A stretch of 64,000 nt of DNA from Pisaster brevispinus (GCA_023634235.1 JAMKCF010000009.1:3472001-3536000), one strand, 5' to 3'; positions 54,601 through 64,000 are shown, counted from the stretch's first letter. The notes: a model not told the origin generated them from the sequence alone. Program-made: numbers and translations.

Positions 54601-55140
54601 CAGTCTCAGCGTCGTAACTAAGGTAATTTTTTAGGGGGGGGGGACAAGGGGGCACAATTTTTTCGGGGGGGGGGGGGGCAAGAGAGCCATTTATAACAAT
54701 ACAGCCCCGCAAAAGGTGGGCTACTTTTTTAGTGAGAATCCGTATACTTTATTATCGCCAGGGAGAAGGTTTCTGCCCACTATGTAATTCATTCTGCTCA
54801 GTAACCCGCATGTGTACATGCCGATAATGTGGAGATTATGCAGTATCTCACCATCATGACCATGTAACCAGAACAAGTTCAGAAGATGATGAAAAAGAAA
54901 TGATGGGACTGTAAGGGTGACTGTGAGCTAGCCCAGGTTGGACTGACGTCCTACCAGGGCTAACTGTGAGTGTGAGCTAGAGAGAGATGGGATGAGTTCT
55001 TTAAATTATTGACAACATTTGAAAATACCCTCTTTGTTACTCACGGCCTTTGACTGCCCCTTTGATCTTGTAAACAACGGAAGTCCACCATCATTAGTGA
55101 GACAAACCAAGTAAATGGACGTGTTGTCGTCCATTTTCAT
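45658..55140 (-). CDS. fuz: Fuzzy planar cell polarity protein (ciliogenesis effector), 10 exons
   Basis: Orthologue of FUZ, a longin-domain protein that acts with Inturned and WDPCP (the CPLANE complex) in ciliogenesis and planar polarity. Exons in transcription order: 55140-55045, 54512-54391, 53298-53214, 52411-52343, 51833-51729, 51105-50908, 50612-50404, 48670-48489, 46156-46009 and 45730-45658. All joins keep frame with GT-AG borders and give 428 aa, close to the usual length of about 420. Landmarks shared with the family: GVQMFAQN and VVWKVFHES (exon 2), ITLVLI (exon 3), IKNVERLRRDLK (exon 4), IDSLL (exon 5), ATDKWWNLSGQE and YLPHASPK (exon 6), PHRFLSISLLPGV (exon 7), GILG across the exon 7/8 join, and RSVSTDLLTAL at the C-terminus (exons 9/10). 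ATG 55140 is the first in frame; a second ATG two codons on is possible. Introns 7 and 8 are swollen by transposons. The plus-strand frame at 50105-50566 is antisense to exon 7 and is not a gene. Confidence 0.95.
46284..47056. mobile_element. Non-autonomous TA-inserting DNA transposon (pogo/Tigger-like ends)
   Basis: The inverted termini CAGTCGACTCTCGTTAATAC and the right-end TTACGAGAGTCGACTG bound 773 bp flanked by TA on both sides (46282-46283 and 47057-47058), the target duplication of Tc1/mariner/pogo elements. Subterminal repeats of ATACGAG/AATACGAGGTATTT recur inside each end. A central hairpin lies at 46573-46615 (TTTTCGGATCGGAC and complement). No transposase frame is present. It is inserted in intron 8 of fuzzy. 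Confidence 0.85.
47430..48205 (-). pseudogene. Decayed LINE reverse-transcriptase fragment in intron 8 of fuzzy
   Basis: The minus strand reads LLFADDMKVYRHVY (from about 48200), the YADD-box region of a non-LTR reverse transcriptase. It continues, after frame breaks, with VQRDLGTFIDYRLNFEYHVN (near 47930-47990) and a further C-terminal piece at 47619-47870. Order and spacing match the palm-thumb part of jockey/CR1-type enzymes. It is a different, much older copy than the element at 32.5 kb. Confidence 0.75.
48717..48816. mobile_element. MITE, family C, in intron 7 of fuzzy
   Basis: AGGTGGCAGCAGACTTACAG at the left and GTCTGCTGCCAGCTT at the right give the inverted termini of the same family as 18684-18787. 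The right arm is slightly eroded. Confidence 0.75.
48925..50110 (-). pseudogene. Probable degenerate LINE 3' region in intron 7 of fuzzy
   Basis: The minus strand ends in a motif common to 3' ends of some LINEs/SINEs (AAAGCGCCTTGAGCG followed by a short-repeat tail, 48940-49000). Further up, an open piece at 49575-49931 has the flavour of the last segment of a LINE ORF2 (a basic R-W-G-x-F stretch, then LE.STKDLF.DFK). A 50-bp segment is duplicated within it (49420-49470 and 49533-49580). No reverse-transcriptase core is recognisable, so the class is tentative. Confidence 0.4.
51526..51690. mobile_element. MITE, family B, in intron 5 of fuzzy
   Basis: Starts TAGACCCCTTGCAAAACG and ends GACGTCATATGCAAGGGTCTA, giving inverted termini. 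The inner TTTTTGAGAGTGTGACGTCA is shared with 23949-24130. Confidence 0.75.
52013..52170. mobile_element. MITE, family B, diverged copy in intron 4 of fuzzy
   Basis: CTATTGACCCCTTGCACAAT and GTGTGCAAGGGATTGA are imperfect inverted ends. CCACCATTTTGGGGGTC and CCCAAAATGGCGG form a further internal pairing. Confidence 0.65.
52540..52740 (-). mobile_element. SINE-like element in intron 3 of fuzzy
   Basis: Contains TCTTGCTCAAGGACACAAAT followed by ATGACCGGGACTCGAACCCA. This is the minus-oriented T-arm/B-box end of a tRNA-derived repeat, with a body rich in CCCTGGGTGAGGAGAAGCAA. No intact tRNA structure. Confidence 0.5.
54016..54375. repeat. Direct duplication of about 216 bp in intron 2 of fuzzy
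   Basis: ACAAAGAAGGGTAAATTGAG to TTCAAATCATGCAAAATAA occurs at about 54016-54132 and again at 54230-54350. Between the copies is a threefold TTGTTATTACAATAGGA repeat. Confidence 0.9.
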
Positions 55141-55186
55141 GTTGTTTTAGAAGGCCGGTTGTTGTTAAATTCCAGTGAAAGAAGTT

Positions 55187-55313
55187 GGACCAGACTGAAG
55201 TCAGCACTAACTTTAGTGCCAGCACCAAAGTTGGTGCTGCTAGCGAGAAATTTTGTGCTAGCGCCAATTTTCAAAAACCCTTGTCAACGACCGTCATTGA
55301 CAGTGCGAACGGG
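55187..55313. mobile_element. Single arm of foldback family F
   Basis: GGACCAGACTGAAGTCAGCA through TTGTCAACGACCGTC and CAGTGCGAACGG matches the arms of the element at 56473-57282. No opposite arm was found nearby. It starts about 50 bp upstream of the fuzzy start codon. Confidence 0.65.
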
Positions 55314-55757
55314 CAAATTTATGACACGTTTGTAACGGTGTGCAGTTGGTTTTTCGTTTGACAGTTGATAAGGCGCTTTCCGGAAGACAGAAAATGAGCT
55401 TCGCCCAATTTCATGGTTCTCCCACATAATTCTACGTTTATGGAGCTCTGTAAAGTGCATAATTCGATGGGCCATGAAGCACAACATGTCATGGTAAGCA
55501 GAGCCATGCAATTGGGCTCTGAATGTCTTGAATTTATAGGGTCAGAACAAATTTATAAGCCTGGTAAGTGCGCCGTCCCATGGCCGTACCATGGAGCTAG
55601 TATATACAAACATGTACATGTACATGTAGCTGGTAATTCCAGCCATAGCTAGCTCCATGGCCGTACCCAGACTATGATCTATTGAAACGCAGCCCGGTTG
55701 AGCAAGGCTCTGGAAAAATAATACTTTAAAGCATGTTAATTCCAGAGGGCCGGTCTT

Positions 55758-56110
55758 GTCGAAACGGAGGCTTTCCCCGTTTAGGCTTTGAAAAACCTAA
55801 AAGCCTGGTAATTCCAGTCCGCCGTTTCGAAAATACATTGTGGGTAAATTCGAAACGGCGGGCTTTCCCCGTTCAGGCTTTGAAAAACCCAAAAGCCTGG
55901 TAACTTCAGTCCGCCGTTTCGAAAATACCTTGTGGGTATTTTCGAAACGGCGGGCTTTCCCCGTTCAGGCTTTGACAAACCCAAAAGCCTGGTAACTTCA
56001 GTCCGCCGTTTACCATAGGGTATTTTCGAAACTCAAGCATTCCCTGTCCAGGCTTTGAAAACAACTTGAAAGTCTGTTTGTTTATTTCAGTCCGGCGTTT
56101 CGGAAATACC
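55758..56110. repeat. 91-92-bp minisatellite
   Basis: Nearly four copies of a unit containing CGAAACGG.GGGCTTTCCCC, AGGCTTTGAAAAACC and AAAAGCCTGGTAA. The first three units begin at about 55760, 55851 and 55943; the last copy is diverged and truncated. Confidence 0.9.
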
Positions 56111-56472
56111 AAGATAAGGATCTTTTCAAAATGCAGGCTTTCTCTGGGGGACACAAATCTGGTGTACTGTGTGCTGTTTCGAAAATAAGAATCTTGAAGG
56201 GGTGGAATTCAAATGAGCCAACAACAATCGGGCAGAGCCGGCCAGCGAGAGAGCCGAGACATCAAAAAGACATCAGACTTCAGAGCACAGAGTAATTCCT
56301 TGCTCTATGGTCAGAAAAACCGCCAGCAAAATAAAGTTTAACATTGAAATATATTATCTCATTGCATCCAATTATATCGAAATTAAGAACGAAAACTTAC
56401 TACTACATTTAGTTTACAAACTTGCTTTTTTTGCGGATTTTTGTTTTGTTTATTGCCCAACATGATGATGTA

Positions 56473-57282
56473 GACCAGACTGAAGTAAGGCCGTGTCCGA
56501 AACGGCAATTTCGGCTACAGCTAGAGCTAGATCAGCGCGTCTGGCTGCCAGTGTTGAAGAATAGGCATGCAGACACGCGCGATCTAGCCGTAGCTGTAGC
56601 CGAAGTCGCCGTTTCGGACACACTAAATTTAGTGACAGCACCAAATTTGGTGCTGGCGAGAAATGTGGTGCTAGCACCAACAAAAACAAACAAAACTTGT
56701 CAACGACCGTCGATCACAGAGCGAACGGAATCCTAAATTCTCGTGTAACTTGCATTGTTTTCATTGTAAAATCGTGAAATCTTAATTTGTTTTCCTCACA
56801 GATGTTTTCCTTACATCCCAAATCATAATCAATAGGCGACCCGATCACAAAAAACCTGAGGATCTTATTTTTTCGATTACTACTTTTCAAATGATAAAAA
56901 GGTAGTTGCGTGTTTAACATAGGCCTACAACTCTTGCAGTAAACCATGGAGGAAGGAAATCCTTCCTCCATGAGTAAACTATGCATTTGTTTCATAAATT
57001 TGTTTAATTAGTTGGGCTGAGCTACTTAGTAAACCAATTTAATCGGGACGCCTATGGATGGTGATTTTGGATGTAAGGAAGATATCTGTGAGAAAAACAA
57101 ATGAGGGGATTTCACGATTTTACAATAAAAACATTGTAATTGAAAACAAGGCAATTTTACACAATAATTCAGGATTCCGTTCGCACTGTCAATAACGGTC
57201 GTTGACGAGTTTTTTTTTTTTTGGTGCTATAGCGCCAAGTTTCTTTGGTGCTGGCACTAAATTTAGTGCTGACTTCAGTCTG
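56473..57282. mobile_element. Foldback DNA transposon, family F, carrying a nested MITE
   Basis: The left arm starts GACCAGACTGAAGT and the right arm ends ACTTCAGTCTG. Inner parts of the arms (GTCAACGACCGTC...GCGAACGGAATCCT and its complement, then a tract around AAAATCGTGAAAT) pair for roughly 200 bp. The left arm is interrupted at about 56487 by the element at 56493-56621. The whole lies just upstream of the integrase-like gene. Confidence 0.8.
56493..56621. mobile_element. Nested MITE with GTGTCCGAAACGGC termini
   Basis: GTGTCCGAAACGGCAATTTC with GGCTACAGCTAGAGCTAGATC is complementary to the right arm GATCTAGCCGTAGCTGTAGC plus CGAAGTCGCCGTTTCGGACAC. It sits inside the left arm of family F element 56473-57282, so it arrived later. 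Confidence 0.85.
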
Positions 57283-57513
57283 ATGAAGTTAAAACAGCGC
57301 CAACAATTGGCCGTATTATGTCAATGTACATGATGGTAAATTGTGTCGCTTCCATTTACGACAGCAAATCCTAGAAAATACTGCCGTCCCATAGAGCAAT
57401 ACTAAGGAAATAATATCGCGACTAGCAAATTCTGTCGTTCTTTGTAGCAGGGAAATACGACGCTTTCCCCTCCAAACACGAAACTTAAAAAGTTTTACAA
57501 TTTGAAGTCAGCA

Positions 57514-60500
57514 ATGGAACATCTCCAGTATGACACTTTGTTTAGCTATTTGACCAATGGGAAGTTTCCTTCAAATGTATCCAGAAAGAATGATAAAGAC
57601 ACGTTACGAAGAAAAGCAAAAAACTTCACGATTAAAGATGACGTGATGTACTTCAAGCACCAGAAAAATAACAAGGAATGCCAGGTTTGTTTACATCTTT
57701 TTTTTACTTGAGTTGACCTTCATCCCGTGCCCACTATCCGCACTTTGAACTATTGATAAACTTTGGAAAGAGTTCGTGGAAAAAAACATTGATTTGTTGA
57801 TCATTAGTGTATGATTAGTTAAATGATTAAATGATTTAAAGGGACAAATATCCGTATCCTGCCACCACTTTTTCCCCAACCCCAAAGGAATATTCTCATT
57901 TGACTTGAGTAAATTAGATACTATTTTATTTCATAACGAATGAAAAAGTGGTGGCTGGATACGGAAATTTTCCCAACCAAACATGCCAAAAGCTACTGCA
58001 CGTGCAGTTAACTTTTAAAACAACTAATAAGCACGTGGAGTTTTATGGGTTTTTTGCAGGGACTTTTGTGGTGCATGTTCAGTTTGATTGCTATACTATT
58101 ACTAGTATTACTACTACAATGTAGTTACTAACCTGCTAACGGATAGCTTTCAGAGTTTGCTCAAATAGATATTTCAACTGTGTTTCAGTCTTCAGTGCTA
58201 TGATCTTAAATACTCCGATCCTACTCCTAGAACTAAGGGTGAGGTTGTTTTTCATGCTGGTGACTGCTCTATATAGAGGTTCTCGGAACAGGGGTGTCGG
58301 AACTTACATGTAGGTGTGTACCCATTATGATCGTGGTCAACGTGCAGATGAGGACTATGTAAACTACTTTAGTTTGCAACAACCTCATAATAAGTCACAT
58401 TTCTTGGAAGTAGGAGCAATCATTCTGGGGCCAACCCTTTGGACTTCTTCAGAACCTGAGATGAAACCCAGTGATTGGCCCTAGAATGGCACTATTATGA
58501 GCTGTGCTGTTAGTTTAAAACTTACAAATTCTCCCTGCCCCCCCCCCTAGTTAGTGATCCAACCTGTACTTTTTATTTAATATTAGAGATGTTTTTGTTC
58601 TCATTCACAGGTCATCACAAGAGACCGCATGCAGGAAGTCCTACTTTCGTGCCATGTTGACAGTTTAGGAGGTGGACATGTTGGGAGAGACAGGACATTA
58701 GCGAGGGTTGAAGAGCGTTTCTATTGGAGAGGCATGGTTGATGACGTCAAGGACTACTGCAGAACATGTGATTACTGCCAGAGATCAAATGGGTTAGAGT
58801 TTTATTCCATTCTTTTTTCTTTTTGTGAGGTTTAAAGTTTAGGTTGCGGTCTTAAGGTTAGGGTGTGAGGTGTAAGGCCTTGACCTAACCCCAGTGGCTC
58901 AAAGAAACAAATCAAAAGAAGAGACAAACAAGTTGAAAGGTAGTAACAACATTTCTAAAGAATCAAGCAGGCATCCATTTTTTTACATGCAGCTGCTGGA
59001 GGGTGTGTTTGTAGGAACATTTTATGTATATGCATCAAAAGCTAATACACACACACACACATAGATGTTGATGTAAGTACTACTTGATAAAGCTATACAA
59101 CCTTTCTTTTGTTTATTGATTGTTTTCTTTTTGCAAAATAGGAAACATAAAGATAGTCCCGGACGCCTACCGATCCCTCAAAAGGAAGAAGTGTGGCACA
59201 CCATCGGCGTGGATTTACTCGGGCCTCTATCAGAAACGCAAAGAGGGAACAAGTACATAGTCACAGCCTCGTGTCTATTCTCAAAGTGGCCAGAGGCAGT
59301 CCCTCTCAAGGAAAGATCCAGTGAAGGTATAGCCGAGTTCCTCTTTGAGTGTTTCACAAGACACGGCTGCTGCTGCATCAAGATCAGTGAGGAAGACGGC
59401 GAGTTTGTCGAGGAGGTAGGTACATATATTTTGTGGCCAAGTGGTGTAGTGAACCGGACTTAAAATTCTGTTGGCAAAGTCATCAGACTGTGGCCAGATC
59501 CCTGTGGTTCAAATCCCTGTTATGACTAAAATTACTTCTCTTCACCCCGGAGTAAATGGGTTCCTGTGAAAGCAGAAAATAATGGTTCTCGTGATTGACT
59601 TAGTGGACAAATTCCATATCTGAATGCCCCTTTCTAAGGGATATTTTAGATTATAAAAGACGTGTTGTACTACATTATTTTTATTTTATTTTTTATTCCT
59701 CTCGGGGTATTGGTTGCCAACACAATATTGCCCTTCACAAAAGTTTTTTGGATTTTTCACACAGGTCAACAATGTGCTATGTCGTTTGATAGGTGTCACA
59801 TCCAATCTAACATCTGCACACACCCCAGGTACTAAAATGACTGGCTTTAAGTTTAATAAGACCCTACAAGAACAACTGGTGAAGTTCATCAATGAAGAAA
59901 AACAGGACTGGGATTTGTACCTGGATGCCATACTCTTCTCATACCGCATTTCAAAGCAGGAATCCACTCAAACAACGCCTTTCAACCTTGTGTACGGTAG
60001 ACAGGCTAGGCTTCCCCTTGAATTTATCAAGCACAGCAAAACTGACAAGGAGAGCAATGTAGAGAAACTTGACCTCAGTGAGCATATTAATAAGATGATA
60101 AAGATCAGGAAAAGAGCTCTGGATAACACGCTGAAGCGGAGGAAGTGTAGCGAACAAAGTCATCTGCAGTACACGGTTGGAGCGTTAGTGCTCATCAGGA
60201 ATGCCAAGAAGCACACACAGAAAGGCTCCATGGTGGGTTTCAACTGGAACGGACCCTTCTGCATTCACAAGGTCATCGACGTTGGAAAGTTCCAAATCTG
60301 TAAGATTTATGATTGTGCCGAGGTTCTTGATGAGCTGTACGATATTGACAACTTAAAGTTGTACCACCAGAGGGATGGGGTCGGTTTTGATGACCACATG
60401 GACGGTTCCTACGATACCTCAGTTGAGGTGTCAACTGCACCCCAAACATCAATTGAGGTTCTACCTCAAACAGTTACTAATATCACAGAAGAATCCCTCG

Positions 60501-60853
60501 CATCTATTGAGGTGTCAACCTGTAACTCAACTCAAACTCAGAATGCGGTAGCGGCACTCAACGCACCCCAAACAGATGCAGTGTCTGTACTACATGTACC
60601 TTCTACTGAAACTGAGGTGTTGATTGTTACCTCAACTCAAATGGAGGCACTTATTGACATGTCCGAGGAGCATCCAGCAACTCATGAGGCACCATCCTCG
60701 ACACCCATTGTGATGTCTGCTCTAACCCAAACCTCTGCCACAGAATCGCAACCTTCTATGGAGGTATCTCTGCCGTCTCACTCGGGGGACACTATAACAT
60801 TGGAGGAATCCGTGGACATTGTTATCAACACATTGGTTGAAATGTCAGGCTAA
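57514..60853 (+). CDS. Integrase-like protein, GIN/gypsy-integrase related, probably domesticated (4 exons)
   Basis: A 571-aa protein from exons 57514-57684, 58611-58792, 59142-59415 and 59765-60853, with phases 0, 2, 0 and clean GT-AG borders. The start is the ATG in AGTCAGCAATGG; a frame starting 12 nt earlier would need TTG. Order: N-terminal helical part; HHCC zinc-binding module (His72, His80, Cys110, Cys113); integrase core with GVDLLGPL (Asp142), FSKWPEAVPL and TSAHTPGT; chromo/SH3-like tail region (VGALVLIRNA, GFNWNGPF, NLKLYH); then about 160 residues rich in Thr, Val, Ser and Gln ending EMSG. Of the DDE triad only Asp142 remains. The second position is Glu201 in SEEDGEF, and the third is Phe237 in GFKFNKTL. 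Introns inside the core and absence of LTRs or reverse transcriptase argue for a host gene related to GIN1/Ginger integrases rather than an active element. A recently dead element is the alternative. Confidence 0.82.
59435..59600 (+). mobile_element. SINE-like element in intron 3 of the integrase-like gene
   Basis: TGGCCAAGTGGTGTAGTGAA resembles a Pol III A box, and GTGGTTCAAATCCCTG about 65 nt further resembles a B box. A tRNA-unrelated tail with CACCCCGGAGTAAATGGG follows. Confidence 0.55.
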
Positions 60854-61923
60854 ATGAAACTAATGAGGTGGTTTTTATATTATAATTTAATTGTTTAACT
60901 GACCAACGCATTATTCTCCGCTCCTTCATGCACTGGCTAATTAACAGTGTGTCAAAAAGTTTCACAGATTAAAATCCCATTTAAAAACAAAAAAAGCTGT
61001 CACCATTTAGGATGGCTGCATTGCTTATGTTGTGTGTGGCGTAGTGTCCATATACCATGTGAGCACTGATACAGGGCAATTGCCTTGGTGGGTTGGGCTG
61101 AATGGATTGTTCTTTGAACAGTTGAACGGTGGTAGTATTTCCCAACAGGCTAGCTTGCAGTCTCTGAACAATGGGCATGATGGGTACAGCTTCAAAAAGA
61201 AGTATCATATTCTAACATTTTGAGGAATCATGAGTTCCCGTGTAAATTGCTTAGGGGCCATAAATCAATGTTTTAAAAATGGTTCGCAATATTTGTACAC
61301 TCAAATGAAAGGGATATTATTGGGATATCTGACAACTTCTAGATGGTAACTCTACAAATCTCAGACTTCCACACCGTCACAAACATTAAACCAAAGTTCA
61401 GACAGATAAACAACTCCAATGACCAAACCAGTACACAATGTTGATTGTATCCACACTAAGTTTACATTTACTAACACAATGGAAACTTTAAAATAAATGG
61501 AGGATATTAAACAATCTTTATCCACCAAAACTAACTGTGGTTAAAAAAAACAATTATTTCTTTATAATCATCTACAGAATTTTCACTTTGAGTGATGAAA
61601 TCGAATACAAGATCATCCATAATTACCCAGGACAGTTTAGGCTGTCCTATTCTTTAAAAGAAGGTCACATGACCAAGTTTACCTGTTATTAAATGACTGA
61701 CAAAGACGCAAAGCCATACACATGTCGGAGCGCAAGCTTACGCAGGTGCTAACGCATAACACAATCAATACATACGGTACTCAATGAAAGTCTATTAGTA
61801 TGTGCAGGTATGCACAAACGGTGAGCATCGCAAGCAGTTTGACCCGACAGCAGTTGAAAATTGATTAAACAGATAAGTTTTACAGGTTTTTTTTACAAAC
61901 AGGGTATTTATGAATCAAAGAAT

Positions 61924-62085
61924 GGGAATAAAAGATAATAAAGATTGGTGACTCAGTCTTAAATGGTCAACTAAGACCTGGCAGGGTTGTGGCCGTGCGA
62001 TAATGGACCTCAGCTTTAGCTCGGTCGTTTATCGCACAGCAAGGACCCTACCATTTAAGACCTTGTCACCACTCTTTTATTCCCT
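61924..62085. mobile_element. Foldback element with perfect GTCTTAAATGGT arms
   Basis: Nested complementary blocks: GGGAATAAAAGA/TTTTATTCCC, GGTGAC/GTCACC, GTCTTAAATGGT/ACCATTTAAGAC and GTGCGATAA/TTATCGCAC. They pair around a short centre, giving a long hairpin of about 160 bp. Confidence 0.75.
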
Positions 62086-62393
62086 TAATAATAATAAAAC
62101 AGAAGTCAACAAGTTTCTATGGGATACAATACATACATGTATATGCAAATTATGTTCATTTTATCGCCCTCCCCCCCCCCCCCCCCCAATGATCTGCAGC
62201 TTCATATATTGAAGCATACTAAAATATATCACCTTTACAAAGTTACTTAACCTTTAGAGAACATACATTGTGGGAAAATAACCACCACCCACCCACATTT
62301 TTCAATTTAAATTTTCCCAGTTCAAATGTCTGACAAAATAATACAACATGGAAGTGTTTTGTATTTTTAGAAATATATGAACATTGGATGTTG

Positions 62394-62633
62394 TCACTTA
62401 AGGACATGACCTTTACACTGACCTCTTTGATTGAATGAAAAGTCAGATCTTATTGGTACAAGCTGCTTTCTTTCATTGGGATCTCTGATAGGTAAAATGA
62501 CATACCCCAAATACAACCCTGTACCATGCATGTGCTTTAATGATCCATCACAGATCTTGTATTTTGTGTGTGTTCTACCATCATGATCATGCCTAGGCAA
62601 GGCCCAACTAAAACCTTCAACCTCAAAAATTGT
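62394..62633 (-). CDS. Possible terminal exon of an unidentified minus-strand gene
   Basis: An acceptor-like AATAG|ACAATT (exon from 62633) opens a frame of 79 codons ending in TGA at 62394-62396. Its composition is protein-like (FEVEGFSWALP, YKICDGSLKHMHGTGLYLGY, then a charged C-terminus), with no simple-sequence bias. I do not recognise the family. No partner exon was found between here and the window end, so the rest of the gene would lie outside. It could also be a remnant of a repeat. Confidence 0.35.
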   Translation of the reverse strand, partial: TIFEVEGFSWALPRHDHDGRTHTKYKICDGSLKHMHGTGLYLGYVILPIRDPNERKQLVPIRSDFSFNQRGQCKGHVLK

Positions 62634-62670
62634 CTATTTTATAAATGAGATGGTACATTTGCATGCAGAT

Positions 62671-62867
62671 CAGAGCTGTCAACATTTGCATCTTGCAATC
62701 AGGGAGATTTTGTACAAAAATTAGGTTATGTTTAGAATTACACTCGACATAATAGGGAAAAAGTTTCCATAATCAGGGAGATTTTCAAATTTGTTGATCA
62801 GAACATGGAAAGATTGGTTTACTTTTTAGGGAACTTTCTTCAGAATCAGGGACAGTTGGCAGCTCTG
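62671..62867. mobile_element. MITE with CAGAGCTGTCAAC / GTTGGCAGCTCTG termini
   Basis: Inverted ends with one mismatch bound about 200 bp. AATCAGGGA recurs three times inside it. A related end (GACCTGCCAACATG) occurs near 63856. Confidence 0.65.
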
Positions 62868-63106
62868 GTTGATGTAGATGTTACCATGTTACAATGCACT
62901 ACATAATAATATAACCATGAATCTTTCCACCAACTGAGACTGAATTCAACCTACATGTACAGTAGCTACACAGATGAGCTTCATAGCACTGCGCACTCAC
63001 GCTAATATAGCTCAGACAACTTGTCACTACGTCATGGTTTCTGTTTACTGGCATGTACTAAACTAACGTGGTCATGCGGGTATTTTGACCAAAAGTGACA
63101 TCAATG

Positions 63107-63418
63107 TCAGGGCTCGAAATAATTTACACTGCACCACAGGCCTGAGGCCAGTAGTTTTAGTGTCGGGCCAGTAGACTTATGTTTGTCAATTGAATAATAA
63201 AACCTCACTGTGTATTATCTCAAAAACAAAAGGTTACGTTCAAATGTTGACTTGAGTCTGACAACCATAAAGACAAATGAGATAAATCTTCTCCTATACC
63301 CTATGTCATAGTGCTTGTTCAAATAAAAACAGTTGGCCCTATGCAGCTGTTCTGGTCTTGTTAAAACAATTCTGGGCTAGTGACATTTTGAGCAACTTCT
63401 CCCACATTCGACCCCTGA
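63107..63418. mobile_element. MITE with TCAGGGCTCGAA / TTCGACCCCTGA termini
   Basis: Short inverted termini with internal repeats of GGCCAGTAG bound 312 bp without coding capacity. Confidence 0.6.
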
Positions 63419-64000
63419 GTGCCGAACTGAAATTTCCATTGCAGCACTTAAATTATTGAGTGATGTTGGAGTTCTACAAATGCTTTCTTCCTTAAAAAAA
63501 TATTCAGACAAAGGTTTCTTTTTTGGAGGATTGGTTTCTTTTTTGGAGGATTGGTATTGTTACAAACTTTATAATCAGTGAGCATTCAGAACGAATCTAA
63601 TAATTATTTTTTGTATTTATAAATACCAATCCTGTACTCTACCTTTGTCAAACTGATTTACTGACCACAATTTGACAGGGAACCAGTCACCTTGCAATGT
63701 AAATTACATACTATTTTAGCTGATAACCTATTTTTGCTCCACAAAACATTTATGTGCTATGCAAATGTTTTGTGCTTAACAGCTTAGCAAAACTTAGACC
63801 CATTTCAAACTTATGACAACTTATCAAATTAAAACTTGCTTTACACATAATGCAGACCTGCCAACATGACTATTTAAAAATTACTTTAAAATATTAACTC
63901 AAGTAGTTAAAACCTAGCAGAAGATATTAACTAAATGTACATGTACATGTACCAGCTGATAATTTACACCAAATACCCGAGCAAATTGGGGTTTTTTCTC

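Larger units (their letters stand above)
55141..57513. other. Repeat-built interval between fuzzy and the integrase-like gene
   Basis: The two genes are transcribed away from this 2.4-kb interval, so it should hold both promoters. Most of it is repeat: an arm of foldback family F (55187-55313), a 91-bp minisatellite (55758-56110) and a complete nested foldback element (56473-57282). A palindrome-rich stretch, including ACATGTACATGTACATGT, lies at about 55590-55680. No TATA box or CpG-rich tract stands out. Confidence 0.5.
60854..64000. other. Distal region with MITEs and one possible exon
   Basis: Apart from the repeats and the candidate exon listed separately, no gene is visible. AATAAA at about 61491-61496 could end the integrase-like transcript, giving a 3' UTR of some 640 nt. 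The stretch 63680-63815 resembles the interior of the family A MITE. Confidence 0.45.

Noticed and set aside
55758..56110. CRISPR-like array of spaced repeats
   Set aside because: The units are contiguous 91-92-bp tandem repeats without unique spacers, in an animal genome.
57514..60853. Active LTR retrotransposon
   Set aside because: No LTRs, protease or reverse transcriptase are present. The integrase is split by three phase-consistent introns and lacks two catalytic acids.

Overview
The window is animal (metazoan) genomic DNA: the genes are split by GT-AG introns with conserved phases, and the spaces between them are crowded with foldback elements, tRNA-like SINE pieces, simple repeats and non-LTR retrotransposons. 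A ciliary/planar-polarity gene (fuzzy), an array of secreted proteinase K-like proteases and a non-LTR element with a virus-like 2A motif fit a marine deuterostome invertebrate, most probably an echinoderm. That placement is inference; no species marker was identified.

Positions 1-44,300 hold a head-to-tail array of four complete plus-strand genes for secreted subtilisin/proteinase K-like serine proteases (family S8A with an I9-type propeptide): 3290-8971, 14794-20599, 27468-31666 and 40601-44229, encoding about 376, 379, 380 and 379 aa. All share one exon plan. Exon 1 encodes the signal peptide and exons 2-3 the propeptide. Exon 4 carries the catalytic Asp and His, exon 5 the oxyanion Asn, exon 6 the catalytic Ser and exon 7 the C-terminus. 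Genes 1 and 2 (possibly 3) add a minute last exon that supplies only the final codon(s) and the stop. A lone, diverged copy of exon 5 (1393-1565) lies upstream of the array. Genes 1 and 2 also share an upstream TATA box followed by a short presumed non-coding exon.

A non-LTR retrotransposon with one long open frame (endonuclease plus reverse transcriptase, with a 2A-like motif near its N-terminus) lies on the minus strand at about 32,497-36,490, between protease genes 3 and 4.

From 45,658 to 55,140 the minus strand carries a complete ten-exon fuzzy (FUZ) orthologue of about 428 aa. Its introns hold a TA-flanked terminal-inverted-repeat element, two decayed LINE pieces, SINE-like sequence and several MITEs. 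Upstream of it, divergently oriented, is a plus-strand four-exon gene (57,514-60,853, about 571 aa) for an integrase-like protein related to GIN/gypsy integrases. It keeps the zinc-binding HHCC module but has lost two of the three DDE catalytic acids, which suggests a domesticated, non-catalytic protein. The interval between these two genes is almost wholly repeat-derived. The last 3 kb hold MITEs and one unidentified possible minus-strand terminal exon.

All exon boundaries were derived by eye from splice signals, reading frame and comparison among the paralogues (or with the known fuzzy family). No alignment or search was run.
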